Of a DNA stretch of 64,000 nt, positions 1-8,269 are shown piece after piece. Under the pieces are notes generated by a model that worked only from the letters and a program-made list of their open reading frames with translations, had not been told where the DNA came from and did not search any database. The DNA is from Gemmatimonadota bacterium (GTDB taxonomy: Bacteria; Gemmatimonadota; Gemmatimonadetes; Longimicrobiales; Gaopeijiaceae). The stretch covers positions 108,894-172,893 of the forward strand of contig DUBS01000056.1 of the NCBI GenBank assembly GCA_012960225.1, written 5' to 3'. Both the position numbers and the translations under genes were made by a program. The stretch's first letter is position 1. Every line of letters begins with the position of its first letter.

Positions 1-216
1 ATCACGCGTCCCATCGGTTGAGCCATCGTCAACGACAATCACATCTAAATCAAGCGGTACCTCTCGGACCTGGCGCAGTAGTTTCTCCACCGTTGCTATC
101 TCGTTATAAACAGGAATTACAACGGAAAGCACCACCTTGTCCCAAGGAAGAGAGGCACTCCGTGGAATGGGAGAACCAATTTGTGAAATCTTTTTATCTG
201 GACTTCTCTGAGCCAT
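1..216 (-). CDS. Family 2 glycosyltransferase, N-terminal part only
   Basis: The first 72 codons of a GT2-type glycosyltransferase; the rest lies beyond the left edge of the window. The frame is open from the ATG at 216 to base 1. It reads a ~28-residue polar leader, then VVLSVVIPVYNE and, after about 25 residues, VIVVDDGSTDGT. These are the two nucleotide-sugar-binding motifs of the GT-A fold (the second carries the DD of the diphosphate/metal site). This N-terminal pattern is typical of dolichol-phosphate-mannose-synthase-like enzymes that transfer a sugar to a lipid carrier or to cell-surface glycans. Acceptor and sugar cannot be told from the fragment. The opposite-strand reading frame over the same bases has no recognisable motif. 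Confidence 0.85.
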   Translation of the reverse strand, partial: MAQRSPDKKISQIGSPIPRSASLPWDKVVLSVVIPVYNEIATVEKLLRQVREVPLDLDVIVVDDGSTDGTRD

Positions 217-347
217 ATCGATTCTAGAGACCCCTTCACCGTTGATCGAGCATCGTGGGTGAGCCGCAAGCTAGTGAATCTGTTATACACACCCGTGTAG
301 TCGCCAGCATTAAGTCGGGTCGCAGCTCTACCCGGGGTTATTTAAAC

Positions 348-1004
348 TTACCCAGGCCGAGCGATCTTCCGGATATCTCCCGGCATCGCATACCCGATAC
401 CAGAAAGCCGCCCAACTGGTAGCAGCGCCTCTGGATCCACCTCTGATCTACCTTTGATTAGAGGAAGTGAGGCATCCAGCCTGATGCCGACCACTCTCCC
501 TATCACAAGCGTGTTGGGAGCGGCACCCAAAGCCACTTCCTGTTCGAGGACGCACTCAAGTACTGCTGGGCATCCATCAACATATGGCGCATCTACACGG
601 TTAGACGGTTCAGCCTTTAATCCAGCAAGCTCGAACTCGTCTACGGCCGCGCCTACTTCCGCAGAGGTAAGATTCATTACATCGAGTTGCGAAGCTGTAA
701 CAACATTAGCGCAGAAGGCGAGCCGGTTCCTGATATTGATTAAGGTATCTTTCGGGCCAGTTGCCCGGTGACCGACCGAAACACCAACAAGAATCGGTGC
801 ATGAGACAGAGCAGAAAAATAGCTGAATGGGGCCAAATTTGGTGTATCACCGGACCCCCAAGTTGAGATCCAACCGATTGGACGCGGGACTACCAGTGAT
901 GTTAGAAGCTGGTAGCGTTCGCTAGCAGAGATCTCACTTGTATCAATTGATCGGACCCCTTCATCCGATTCCGGACTAGGGGATTTACCATAACCCGTAC
1001 TCAA
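348..1004 (-). CDS. Flavin reductase-like (FMN-binding split-barrel) protein
   Basis: A 218-residue protein of the flavin-reductase-like/DIM6-NTAB family, which binds FMN and often reduces flavin with NAD(P)H for a partner oxygenase. Visible family features are the PRPIGWIST segment (~residues 40-48), the NLAPFSYF stretch and the GPKDTLINI segment that lines the FMN phosphate. The long form (~200 aa) matches the stand-alone group. The start is a TTG whose last two bases overlap the TGA stop of the upstream LysM gene (TTGA), so the two are translationally coupled. A GGAG lies rather far upstream (about 17 bases). Substrate and partner are unknown; no monooxygenase lies next to it in the window. 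Confidence 0.8.
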   Translation of the reverse strand: MSTGYGKSPSPESDEGVRSIDTSEISASERYQLLTSLVVPRPIGWISTWGSGDTPNLAPFSYFSALSHAPILVGVSVGHRATGPKDTLINIRNRLAFCANVVTASQLDVMNLTSAEVGAAVDEFELAGLKAEPSNRVDAPYVDGCPAVLECVLEQEVALGAAPNTLVIGRVVGIRLDASLPLIKGRSEVDPEALLPVGRLSGIGYAMPGDIRKIARPG

Positions 1005-1768
1005 TGGTTCGCAGGTACTCCCAGGATTTGCCCGGCGTAGATCGTGCTTCCGTGAAGTCCGTTTGCCTGCCTGAGCTCATCTACAGTGGTTTGGTGTCTT
1101 CGGGCAATCGTCCACAAAGAGTCCCCAGATCTTACTGTATAGGATATTTCTGCTGATCGGGAAGCTGTGGGTCTCTGAAGGATCTCTACGTAGCCAGCGT
1201 ATTGATTTGGGAAAATCGCAATATGGTAATGCGGAGGATAACGCTCCCTTGTTGCCTCTAGGACACGGGTCTGTTCCAGGTCCCCGAGAACCCTCTCGAG
1301 CCACAGTCGACAGTTTCGATTTCCACTGTAACGCAGATCTACAGCCATGCCAGTCGGGTGGACTGACCGGTCTGAGGCGTTACGTGGTTGTCGTTCAGTT
1401 GGCCGCGTCAGGCTCGTAACAACTAATTGTTCACCGCAAGCCGCCATGTACTGACGGGATAGACGTTCAATGAAGAGTGCAACTTCTGGCCGAGCGAACG
1501 GAAATGACACTGCATGCAGCTGAAAATCGCGGTTCGGACTTACCCGGACGAGCCATCCTTGTGAAGCAAAGTACCCAACCCGTTCAGGCGTAGCTATGTA
1601 GGTGAAGTCATGCTCCTCCGCGACCCGATTCTGAAGATCTAACGATTTGCTCGAACCTCTCAAGCTTTGTCCGGAAGCCGGAGTGGTCCAAGCCACTAGT
1701 AGAATCAGAAAGAGAAGGCGAATAAAGACCCCTTTAGCGGCACACTCTTTTACAACTGTTCTTGTCAT
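1001..1768 (-). CDS. Secreted LysM protein with M15/DUF5715-like peptidase domain
   Basis: A predicted exported cell-wall protein. A hydrophobic signal segment (LLFLILLVAW, ending near ASGQ) is followed by a domain with SVHPTGMAVDLR at about residue 134 and HYHIAIF at about 180. These match the SxHxxGxAxD and HxH zinc-site pattern of the LAS/M15 D,D- or L,D-carboxypeptidase fold; I recall the same architecture as DUF5715. A C-terminal LysM module (about 208-253, beginning YTVRSGDSLWTIA) should bind peptidoglycan. Together they suggest a peptidoglycan-trimming enzyme, but activity is an inference. I chose the ATG at 1768 because GGGG lies just upstream; an in-frame ATG at 1819 would add 17 residues before the signal peptide without a ribosome site. 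It lies just downstream of sod. Confidence 0.75.
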   Translation of the reverse strand: MTRTVVKECAAKGVFIRLLFLILLVAWTTPASGQSLRGSSKSLDLQNRVAEEHDFTYIATPERVGYFASQGWLVRVSPNRDFQLHAVSFPFARPEVALFIERLSRQYMAACGEQLVVTSLTRPTERQPRNASDRSVHPTGMAVDLRYSGNRNCRLWLERVLGDLEQTRVLEATRERYPPHYHIAIFPNQYAGYVEILQRPTASRSAEISYTVRSGDSLWTIARRHQTTVDELRQANGLHGSTIYAGQILGVPANH

Positions 1769-1853
1769 GGCACCCCATATGTAAACATATGTTTCCACTG
1801 AGACAAGGAGTTTCCTCATGGTACTGCATGGTGCTCTACGACGACCTTTATAC

Positions 1854-2474
1854 TCAACCCTCAGTGGCAGAGTATAGCTGAGCTACAACATCCCAATTGA
1901 CAACATTCCACCAAGCGGAAAGGTAGTCAGGACGACGGTTCTGGTAGTTCAGATAATATGCATGTTCCCAGACATCCACACCGAGGATCGGCGTCATTCC
2001 CCTCATCAATGGACTATCCTGATTAGCTGTTGAGAAGCAACAAACCGCCCCGTCATCATCAACGCATAACCACCCCCACCCTGATCCAAACTGACCTCCT
2101 GCGGTTGCCTGGAACTTAGATTTGAAGTCGTCTAACGATCCAAAAGCATTATCGATGGCTAATGAAACATCTCCCGAAGGGCTGTCTATCCCACCCGGTG
2201 TCATGATCGACCAGAAGAGAGCATGGTTAGCATAGCCACCTCCATTATTTCTGACTGCTCCTCTGATCGATTCTGGAAGCGCGTCGATGTCAGAGAGCAA
2301 GTCCTCCACACTATGACTGTGAAAATCGGAATGGTCTGCTAATGCGGCGTTAAGATTGTTGGTATACCCAGCGTGATGCTTACCGTGATGGATTCCCATC
2401 GTTCGGGTGTCAATATAGGGCTCGAGTGCGTCGTGATCGTACCCGAGGTCCGGAAGTTCGAATGGGTAGGCCAT
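1854..2474 (-). CDS. sodA: Superoxide dismutase, Mn-type
   Basis: Fe/Mn-family superoxide dismutase (206 aa, the usual length), converting superoxide to peroxide and oxygen in the cytoplasm. Metal ligands are visible as the His in HHGKHH (~30), the His of ANHALFW (~80), and the Asp and His of DVWEHAYY (~165-170). Metal-type markers favour manganese: Gly-Gly rather than Ala-Gln before the second ligand (GGGYANH), and Gln in STANQDSPL, as in E. coli SodA. There is no signal peptide. A clear AAGGAG sits nine bases before the ATG. It is probably the first gene of a short unit with the LysM and flavin-reductase genes. Metal specificity inferred from markers can be wrong for cambialistic enzymes. 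Confidence 0.95.
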   Translation of the reverse strand: MAYPFELPDLGYDHDALEPYIDTRTMGIHHGKHHAGYTNNLNAALADHSDFHSHSVEDLLSDIDALPESIRGAVRNNGGGYANHALFWSIMTPGGIDSPSGDVSLAIDNAFGSLDDFKSKFQATAGGQFGSGWGWLCVDDDGAVCCFSTANQDSPLMRGMTPILGVDVWEHAYYLNYQNRRPDYLSAWWNVVNWDVVAQLYSATEG

Positions 2475-2543
2475 GTAGTATGACTCCTTAGTTCTGCTGA
2501 TATCTAAGCAAAATGAATAGGATTCCGGCGCCGTGTAACTCCT

Positions 2544-4277
2544 TTAAACTTCTCCTCCAACCACCTTATCCGTAGCCGTGACCCACGGTTTTCTCTCGAA
2601 GTAGCTCTTAGTCTCCTCAACAACAGTTGGGGTAAGGAAAATAAGGGCAATTAGGTTCGGCCAGATGACAATCGCCAGCGCGACGTCACCTAACGCCCAT
2701 ACAACCGCTAGTGGAAGCACCGCCCCTAGAAAGTGAGCTGCTAGGAAAAGCATTTTATAGGGTAAAAGCGCTCTCTGCCCGAAAAGATAGTGGGCACATC
2801 TATCTCCATAGTAACTCCAGGAAATTGCGGTAGAGATTCCAAAAAGCAACACACCAAACACGACGATTAAATGGCCCCAGTCTCCTAAGGGAGCTAAGCC
2901 TTCTCGGAATGCTGCAGCTGTTAGGGGCGCTGCATTCTCTACTGCGTCTCCATAAAGCGAAGAAAGAGTGTCCAAGCCTGAGGCGTTAACAGCTGTTCCT
3001 AGTTGAGGGAAAACTGTCCCGGTAAATAACAGCGTCTGTGCTTCGTCAACATATAGTCTGTTTACAGGTGCCTCATGCCACGAAACGAGGGGATCGCCCA
3101 CTCCCGCCTGCAGATGTGCACCCTCAATGATCACGATCTCGTCAGGTGCCCTAACCCCCTCGTATCTGCTCTCCGCAGTCTCTGCGGTATAAGTAATATC
3201 TCCTCCACCAAGTGTGATCTCCGTCGGGAACCGTTCCAAATAAGTTCCTGTCAGAATAATGACAAGACCTGTGAAGGAGCAGATCACGATGGTATCGATG
3301 AACGGCTCCAGTAGGGCAACTACGCCCTCTGATACCGGCTCATTGGTTTTTGCTGCAGCATGCGCGATAGGTGCTGAACCCTGACCAGCTTCGTTCGAAA
3401 AAAGACCTCGCCGTACGCCCCACATCAGAGTAATGATGAAAACACCCGCGCCCACCCCAGCGACACCTGCTTGCGGGTTAAAGGCTTCAGTGAAAATCGT
3501 TATAAAGGCACCCGGCACTGCACCTAAGTTCATCAGGATGATGAGTAGTGCACCGGCCACGTAGATAGCCGCCATGATCGGCGCTAGGACTGCAGTCACT
3601 CGCCCGATGCGCGCGATTCCACCAAGAATCACGGCACCGACAACCCCTGCAGTGATTACTCCAGTGATCCATAGGGGTACGCCGAATGTAGTACCCAACT
3701 GATCAGCAACCGTGTTTGCCTGCACCGCGTTTCCTGTAAAGAACGCGGTAAAAGCAAGCATAAGAGCAAAGAAAACGGCCATCGGCTTCCATTTAGGCCC
3801 CAGCCCCCTCTCGATGTAGTACATCGGTCCACCCGCTACTGTCCCGCGCTCGTCTTCAATCCGATACTTCTGAGCTAGCGTGACCTCCGAGTATTTCGTT
3901 GCCATACCCAAGAAGGCAGTCACCCACATCCAGAAGAGCGCTCCGGGGCCACCCCAGTGAATCGCCATTGCCACGCCAGCGATGTTGCCGATCCCGACTG
4001 TAGCTGAGAGGGCCGTAGTCAGCGCCTGGAAATGTGATACGTCTCCGGGATCATCGGGGTCATCGTATTTTCCACTGGTGACTCCGAAGCCATGTGCAAG
4101 GCGGGTAATCTGGACAAAGCCCGTCCGGATTGTGAGGTACACGCCAGTGCCGAGCAAAAGGATCACCATCAATGCAATTTGCTCATCACCGATTGGAATT
4201 CCGATCTCGATGATGTACGTGTTGGCGAAGTCTACGATGGGCTGCAGTAGGCTATTTAAGGTTTCTAACCAATTCAT
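2544..4277 (-). CDS. Sodium:alanine symporter family (AGCS) transporter
   Basis: Inner-membrane amino-acid symporter of the AGCS (AlsT/DagA) family, importing alanine or glycine with Na+. Family signatures include the cytoplasmic FQALTTALSATVGIGNIAGVA stretch and the GLFSNEAGQGSAPIAHAAA loop. About ten hydrophobic segments are visible. The protein is 577 aa, roughly 100 longer than usual. The surplus lies at about residues 345-465, a hydrophilic, acidic loop between two late transmembrane helices that is probably extracytoplasmic. The gene lies 54 bases after the desaturase gene and 69 bases before sod on the same strand, so co-transcription is possible. Exact substrate cannot be read from sequence. 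Confidence 0.92.
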   Translation of the reverse strand: MNWLETLNSLLQPIVDFANTYIIEIGIPIGDEQIALMVILLLGTGVYLTIRTGFVQITRLAHGFGVTSGKYDDPDDPGDVSHFQALTTALSATVGIGNIAGVAMAIHWGGPGALFWMWVTAFLGMATKYSEVTLAQKYRIEDERGTVAGGPMYYIERGLGPKWKPMAVFFALMLAFTAFFTGNAVQANTVADQLGTTFGVPLWITGVITAGVVGAVILGGIARIGRVTAVLAPIMAAIYVAGALLIILMNLGAVPGAFITIFTEAFNPQAGVAGVGAGVFIITLMWGVRRGLFSNEAGQGSAPIAHAAAKTNEPVSEGVVALLEPFIDTIVICSFTGLVIILTGTYLERFPTEITLGGGDITYTAETAESRYEGVRAPDEIVIIEGAHLQAGVGDPLVSWHEAPVNRLYVDEAQTLLFTGTVFPQLGTAVNASGLDTLSSLYGDAVENAAPLTAAAFREGLAPLGDWGHLIVVFGVLLFGISTAISWSYYGDRCAHYLFGQRALLPYKMLFLAAHFLGAVLPLAVVWALGDVALAIVIWPNLIALIFLTPTVVEETKSYFERKPWVTATDKVVGGEV

Positions 4278-4331
4278 GAGCGTCTATTCCCTATGAGGCA
4301 TGGGTGGGGAGACAGATATCAGATCACCTGG

Positions 4332-5597
4332 CTACGCAGCCGCAAGAGCCACATCACAGACGTGAACAGCAACCATGTAAGCGAGCAACTCGTGTGCTCG
4401 GTTCACGATTTCATCCACTGATGGGCTCTCTTGGAACATCTCCTCAGCCTTATCACGCAATTCAGGGATAGTCGGCAGATGCGGTAATGACATCTCAGCG
4501 ATCCGTGTTTCAAGTTGGTCTCGGGTACGCTTTGCCCGGTCCGAGAGATCTTCCAATGTATGGGATTCGGTCCATGACTCCCTGACCTGAGTTGCAATGA
4601 CCTCGACGCTGAACGAACCAGCCAACTCGGTGGCGACCTTATCCAGCACCTTCCGTCCAATCGGGGTCACTCCTCGAACAACTTCGACTGGTGGTGATCT
4701 GAGATCCCAAACCAAACCGAACCAGGACATGACTTTCAGGATATAGTAGGAGATATCTATCTCCCACCAACGAAAGCCCTGACGGGTGGAACTCTGGTAG
4801 TGGTGATGGTTATTGTGCCAACCTTCACCTAGCGTAATAAGCGCCAGGAAGAAGTTGTTACGTGAGTCGTCCCCGGTCAGATAACGCTGTGAACCCCACA
4901 CGTGAGCCAGAGAGTTGATAGCAAACGTACCGTGGTAGACAGCAACAGTACTCCAGAAAAATCCGACAACAAGCATGGGCCATCCACCCCACAACCACAC
5001 GACGAAGCCGAGCAGGAACGCGGGTGTATAATTTGTCTTGTTGAGGATTACAAGCTCGCGGTATTGCGTGAGATCTCGGACAGTTTCAGGATTGGGATCC
5101 CAATTCTTCGGATTGAAGATCCAACCAAAGTGCGAGTACCAGAAGCCGAAGAGACGGGGAGAGTGAACATCTTCCGGGGTATCTGAGTGCAGGTGGTGGT
5201 GCCGATGAACTGCTGCCCACCAAATTGCACCTCGTTGAGCAGATGTTTGACCCAAGAATGCAATCAAGAATTGCATAATCCGGTTGGTCTTGTAGGACCG
5301 GTGACTGAAGTACCTATGGTATCCTGCCGTGATCGCCCACATACGAACGAAGTAGAGCGCCACGGCAACCCATAGAGCCTGTAGAGTCACTCCAGTCCAT
5401 ATCGCTCCAAAACAAGCTAGATGGACCAGAATAAATGGGATCGTGGTCGGGTAGACGATATCGTCTTGCGGCGCGTGGGCGTGGTGACTGGCCACTCCCT
5501 TCCTCCGGTCGAAAGATGGGTAAGGGTGCGCAACAACGGCCGAACGTAATAAAGGAGAGACAAGTAGCCAAGTATTGACGAAGTTTCCTGCGCCCAT
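4332..5597 (-). CDS. Acyl-CoA/fatty acid desaturase with C-terminal extension
   Basis: Membrane di-iron desaturase of the stearoyl-CoA (delta-9) type. The three histidine boxes are all present: HRYFSH (~residue 95), HRHHH (~132) and EGWHNNHHH (~265), with four hydrophobic segments around them. It should insert a double bond in membrane fatty acids, using oxygen and an electron donor. The catalytic domain ends near residue 300. The remaining ~110 residues are a hydrophilic, probably helical tail with many charged residues and no motif I recognise, longer than in the bacterial enzymes I know. The ATG at 5597 is divergent from ahcY, about 100 bases away, so both promoters must lie in that gap. 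Confidence 0.93.
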   Translation of the reverse strand: MGAGNFVNTWLLVSPLLRSAVVAHPYPSFDRRKGVASHHAHAPQDDIVYPTTIPFILVHLACFGAIWTGVTLQALWVAVALYFVRMWAITAGYHRYFSHRSYKTNRIMQFLIAFLGQTSAQRGAIWWAAVHRHHHLHSDTPEDVHSPRLFGFWYSHFGWIFNPKNWDPNPETVRDLTQYRELVILNKTNYTPAFLLGFVVWLWGGWPMLVVGFFWSTVAVYHGTFAINSLAHVWGSQRYLTGDDSRNNFFLALITLGEGWHNNHHHYQSSTRQGFRWWEIDISYYILKVMSWFGLVWDLRSPPVEVVRGVTPIGRKVLDKVATELAGSFSVEVIATQVRESWTESHTLEDLSDRAKRTRDQLETRIAEMSLPHLPTIPELRDKAEEMFQESPSVDEIVNRAHELLAYMVAVHVCDVALAAA

Positions 5598-5695
5598 GAG
5601 TGTTTGATTCAGCTACTTATTCTGGCTGCTAGACGTAAGAGGAAATTAGACGCTAAACCTAGTGTTTAATGTTAAGTCCTCAATCAAAGAGAGAC

Positions 5696-7177
5696 ATGAG
5701 CGATATAGCTGTAATGCCTAAACAGGAAGCAACTGAGAGTCGACTAGAGTACAAAGTGAAAGATCTCGGCCTATCTGAGTGGGGGAGGAACGAGATACGT
5801 CTTGCCGAGCACGAAATGCCGGGACTAATGGCAGTTCGTGCTGAGTATGGTCCGGAGCAGCCTCTTGCCGGGCTCAAAGTAGCCGGCTCACTCCACATGA
5901 CCGTTCAAACCGCCGTCCTGATCGAAACACTAATGGACCTCGGGGCTGATGTCCGCTGGGCTTCGTGCAATATTTTCTCCACGCAGGACCATGCGGCTGC
6001 AGCAATCGTTGTTGGAAGAGAAGGAACGCCGGAAAATCCAAGCGGGGCACCTGTCTTCGCATGGAAAGGAGAAACATTAGAGGAATACTGGTGGTGCACC
6101 GATCAAATGATCACATGGCCAGACGGATCGGGGCCTGACCTGCTCGTTGACGATGGCGGAGATGCGACTCTGCTCATTCACAAGGGTGTCGAGTTCGCTG
6201 TGCCGGAAGGTATCCCCGATTTTGATCCGAAAAATGATCCGGACGAATGGCGAGTTATCTTACAATTGATCCGCCAAACACTCTCTGAAGACCCAGAAAA
6301 GTGGGCACGTATCGCATCATCTATCCGAGGAGTATCCGAGGAGACCACAACCGGCGTAAAAAGACTTTACGAGATGGAAGAAGCCGGGGCTCTCCTCTTC
6401 CCCGCAATTAACGTTAACGACTCAGTCACAAAGTCGAAGTTTGACAACCTTTATGGTTGCCGGCACTCGGTAGTCGACGGATTGAATCGAGCAACCGATG
6501 TCATGCTCTCCGGCAAAACTGCGGTGATCCTCGGATACGGCGATGTAGGCAAAGGGTGCGCGCAAGCACTGAAAAGCCAAGGTGCGCGAGTAGTTGTAGC
6601 TGAAATCGACCCCATATGCGCACTTCAAGCTTTAATGGAAGGGTACTCTGTATTGCGGCTCGAAGATGTCTTGGAGACGGCTGATGTGTTCGTCACTGCA
6701 ACTGGAAACCGTGACATCATCACGGCGGCTGATATGACCTCTATGAAGGACAAGGCTATCGTGGCGAATATTGGTCATTTCGATAATGAGATCGATATGA
6801 CTGGCTTGGAGAAGATCCCAGGAATCGTTAAGAGCGAAATCAAGCCACAATATCACGAATGGACTTTCCCGGATGGCCACTCTGTGCTGATCCTCTCGGA
6901 AGGGCGGCTTATGAATCTAGGGAACGCCACAGGGCACCCGAGCTTCGTGATGTCCGCATCCTTCACAAACCAAGTCATCGCACAAATCGAACTTGCTCGA
7001 AACACCGGCAAGTATGAGAGGCGTGTTTATGTGCTTCCAAAGCACTTGGATGAGAAAGTTGCCAGGCTCCATCTGGATAAGCTTGGTGCAAAATTAACGG
7101 AACTCACAGAAGAGCAATCAGAATACATCAGCGTGGCCAAAGAAGGACCATATAAGCCTGACTACTACCGCTACTAG
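5696..7177 (+). CDS. ahcY: Adenosylhomocysteinase
   Basis: S-adenosylhomocysteine hydrolase (493 aa), an NAD-dependent cytosolic enzyme splitting SAH to adenosine and homocysteine. It relieves product inhibition of methyltransferases and feeds the methionine synthases encoded 6 kb downstream. Visible features are [15 protein letters not shown] near the N-terminus, [26 protein letters not shown], the Rossmann motif [10 protein letters not shown] (~280), [11 protein letters not shown], and the C-terminal KPDYYRY whose Lys and Tyr reach the neighbouring subunit's NAD. The length matches the long bacterial form with an insert before the NAD domain. I chose the ATG at 5696 (AGAGAG just upstream) over an in-frame ATG at 5669, which would add nine unconserved residues. 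No SAH riboswitch is visible in the leader. Confidence 0.97.
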   Translation: MSDIAVMPKQEATESRLEYKVKDLGLSEWGRNEIRLAEHEMPGLMAVRAEYGPEQPLAGLKVAGSLHMTVQTAVLIETLMDLGADVRWASCNIFSTQDHAAAAIVVGREGTPENPSGAPVFAWKGETLEEYWWCTDQMITWPDGSGPDLLVDDGGDATLLIHKGVEFAVPEGIPDFDPKNDPDEWRVILQLIRQTLSEDPEKWARIASSIRGVSEETTTGVKRLYEMEEAGALLFPAINVNDSVTKSKFDNLYGCRHSVVDGLNRATDVMLSGKTAVILGYGDVGKGCAQALKSQGARVVVAEIDPICALQALMEGYSVLRLEDVLETADVFVTATGNRDIITAADMTSMKDKAIVANIGHFDNEIDMTGLEKIPGIVKSEIKPQYHEWTFPDGHSVLILSEGRLMNLGNATGHPSFVMSASFTNQVIAQIELARNTGKYERRVYVLPKHLDEKVARLHLDKLGAKLTELTEEQSEYISVAKEGPYKPDYYRY

Positions 7178-7281
7178 GAGAGATACAGGTGGTGGGCGAC
7201 TCCCCCAATCTGCAGACTTATACCTCAAATTTTGACAGGACCTAGCTCACTCATCTCCTGACCAAAATCCACTGGCGACGT

Positions 7282-7306
7282 CGAACTCGGATCTTACTCG
7301 GGTTCG
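7282..7306 (+). terminator. Possible weak terminator after ahcY
   Basis: An imperfect inverted repeat of about eight pairs, including one G-T pair (CGAACTCG against CGGGTTCG), with a seven- to nine-base loop followed by only three T residues. It lies between the convergent ahcY and TauE/SafE genes and touches the end of the latter. The short T run makes it a weak candidate. Confidence 0.35.
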
Positions 7307-7308
7307 TT

Positions 7309-8070
7309 TCAACCCATCACCATTAGACGGACCGCACAGGCCAGGATTATTAAAGTCAGAACGTGGCGAACCCATTCCTGACCTCTGAGGATCTGTAGAT
7401 GTACCCCTAAGGTTGCACCCAGAACTTGGCCAGCAGCTAATGCCAGTCCCATCCCCCAGTTAATCATTCCCGAGTAGGTGAAGAGGACCACGGTGACCAG
7501 GGTGAATAAGAACACAAGAGGAGCCTTGATCGCGTTACCTCGGATGAGATCAAGGCCATTAGCTGAGGTAATCGTAAGTACGATAAATCCGACGCCAGCC
7601 TGTATGAAACCACCATACACTCCAACAAGGAAGAACCCAGCACGTGAGATCCACCTCGCTGCTCCAGTTGGTGGAAAATGGCCTCCTTCATTTGGAGGCC
7701 TAATCGGGTTCCAGAATACCCAGCCTGCCGCTAAGACTAAGACAACCGACAAGATTCTTTGGAAAGCAAGATCGCCGACCATAAGGACTGCGCCCGTTCC
7801 AAATACCGCACCAATCAGAGCTGGTGGAGCTGCGAGTCTCAGCCAAGCGACAGGGACAAGCCCACTTCTTCGAAAGGTCTCGCTGGCACCAATTCCACCA
7901 CTTAGAACTGCGATACGGTTCGTGGCGTTCGCTACGGTCGGTGGTAAACCCAAAAAGATCAGCAAAGGTAGAGTGAACAAAGAGCCCCCACCCGCAATCG
8001 AATTGACAGTACCCGCGGCCAACCCAGCTAGAAATAGAATTAGGCCAGTGATTACTAGGTCTGTGGGCAA
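7309..8070 (-). CDS. TauE/SafE family permease
   Basis: Inner-membrane protein of the TauE/SafE (DUF81) family, 253 aa with about eight hydrophobic segments. The N-terminal FLAGLAAGTVNSIAGGGSL repeat and the later GVYGGFIQAGVGF half-repeat are the paired signatures of the family. Members export sulfite, sulfoacetate or other organic anions, or have no known substrate. The start is a TTG (no in-frame ATG fits the conserved N-terminus). It stands alone, convergent with ahcY and divergent from lptF. The neighbourhood of sulfur amino-acid genes makes a sulfur-anion substrate tempting but does not prove it. Confidence 0.88.
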   Translation of the reverse strand: MPTDLVITGLILFLAGLAAGTVNSIAGGGSLFTLPLLIFLGLPPTVANATNRIAVLSGGIGASETFRRSGLVPVAWLRLAAPPALIGAVFGTGAVLMVGDLAFQRILSVVLVLAAGWVFWNPIRPPNEGGHFPPTGAARWISRAGFFLVGVYGGFIQAGVGFIVLTITSANGLDLIRGNAIKAPLVFLFTLVTVVLFTYSGMINWGMGLALAAGQVLGATLGVHLQILRGQEWVRHVLTLIILACAVRLMVMG

Positions 8071-8269
8071 AGCGGATCCAGAAGTTGAGTGGAATGGTTA
8101 CTAAAGAAAATAGGATGCCGCAGGACCATCTCTATAACCGAACAGAGTGAGGGTCCAGAGTGTAGGCAGTGGTGACCAGCGATGAAGAACGCGCCTTGAA
8201 TATAACCGGACGAAGTACCTAGCTTCCGGGTAGGGCGCTTTACCCGAACTCGGTGTGTATGGAGTAGCG

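Noticed and set aside
5598-5695. Possible SAH riboswitch in front of ahcY.
   Set aside because: The gap is about 100 bases, lacks the GAGGAGCGCTG-like core I remember for that class, and contains no convincing stem.
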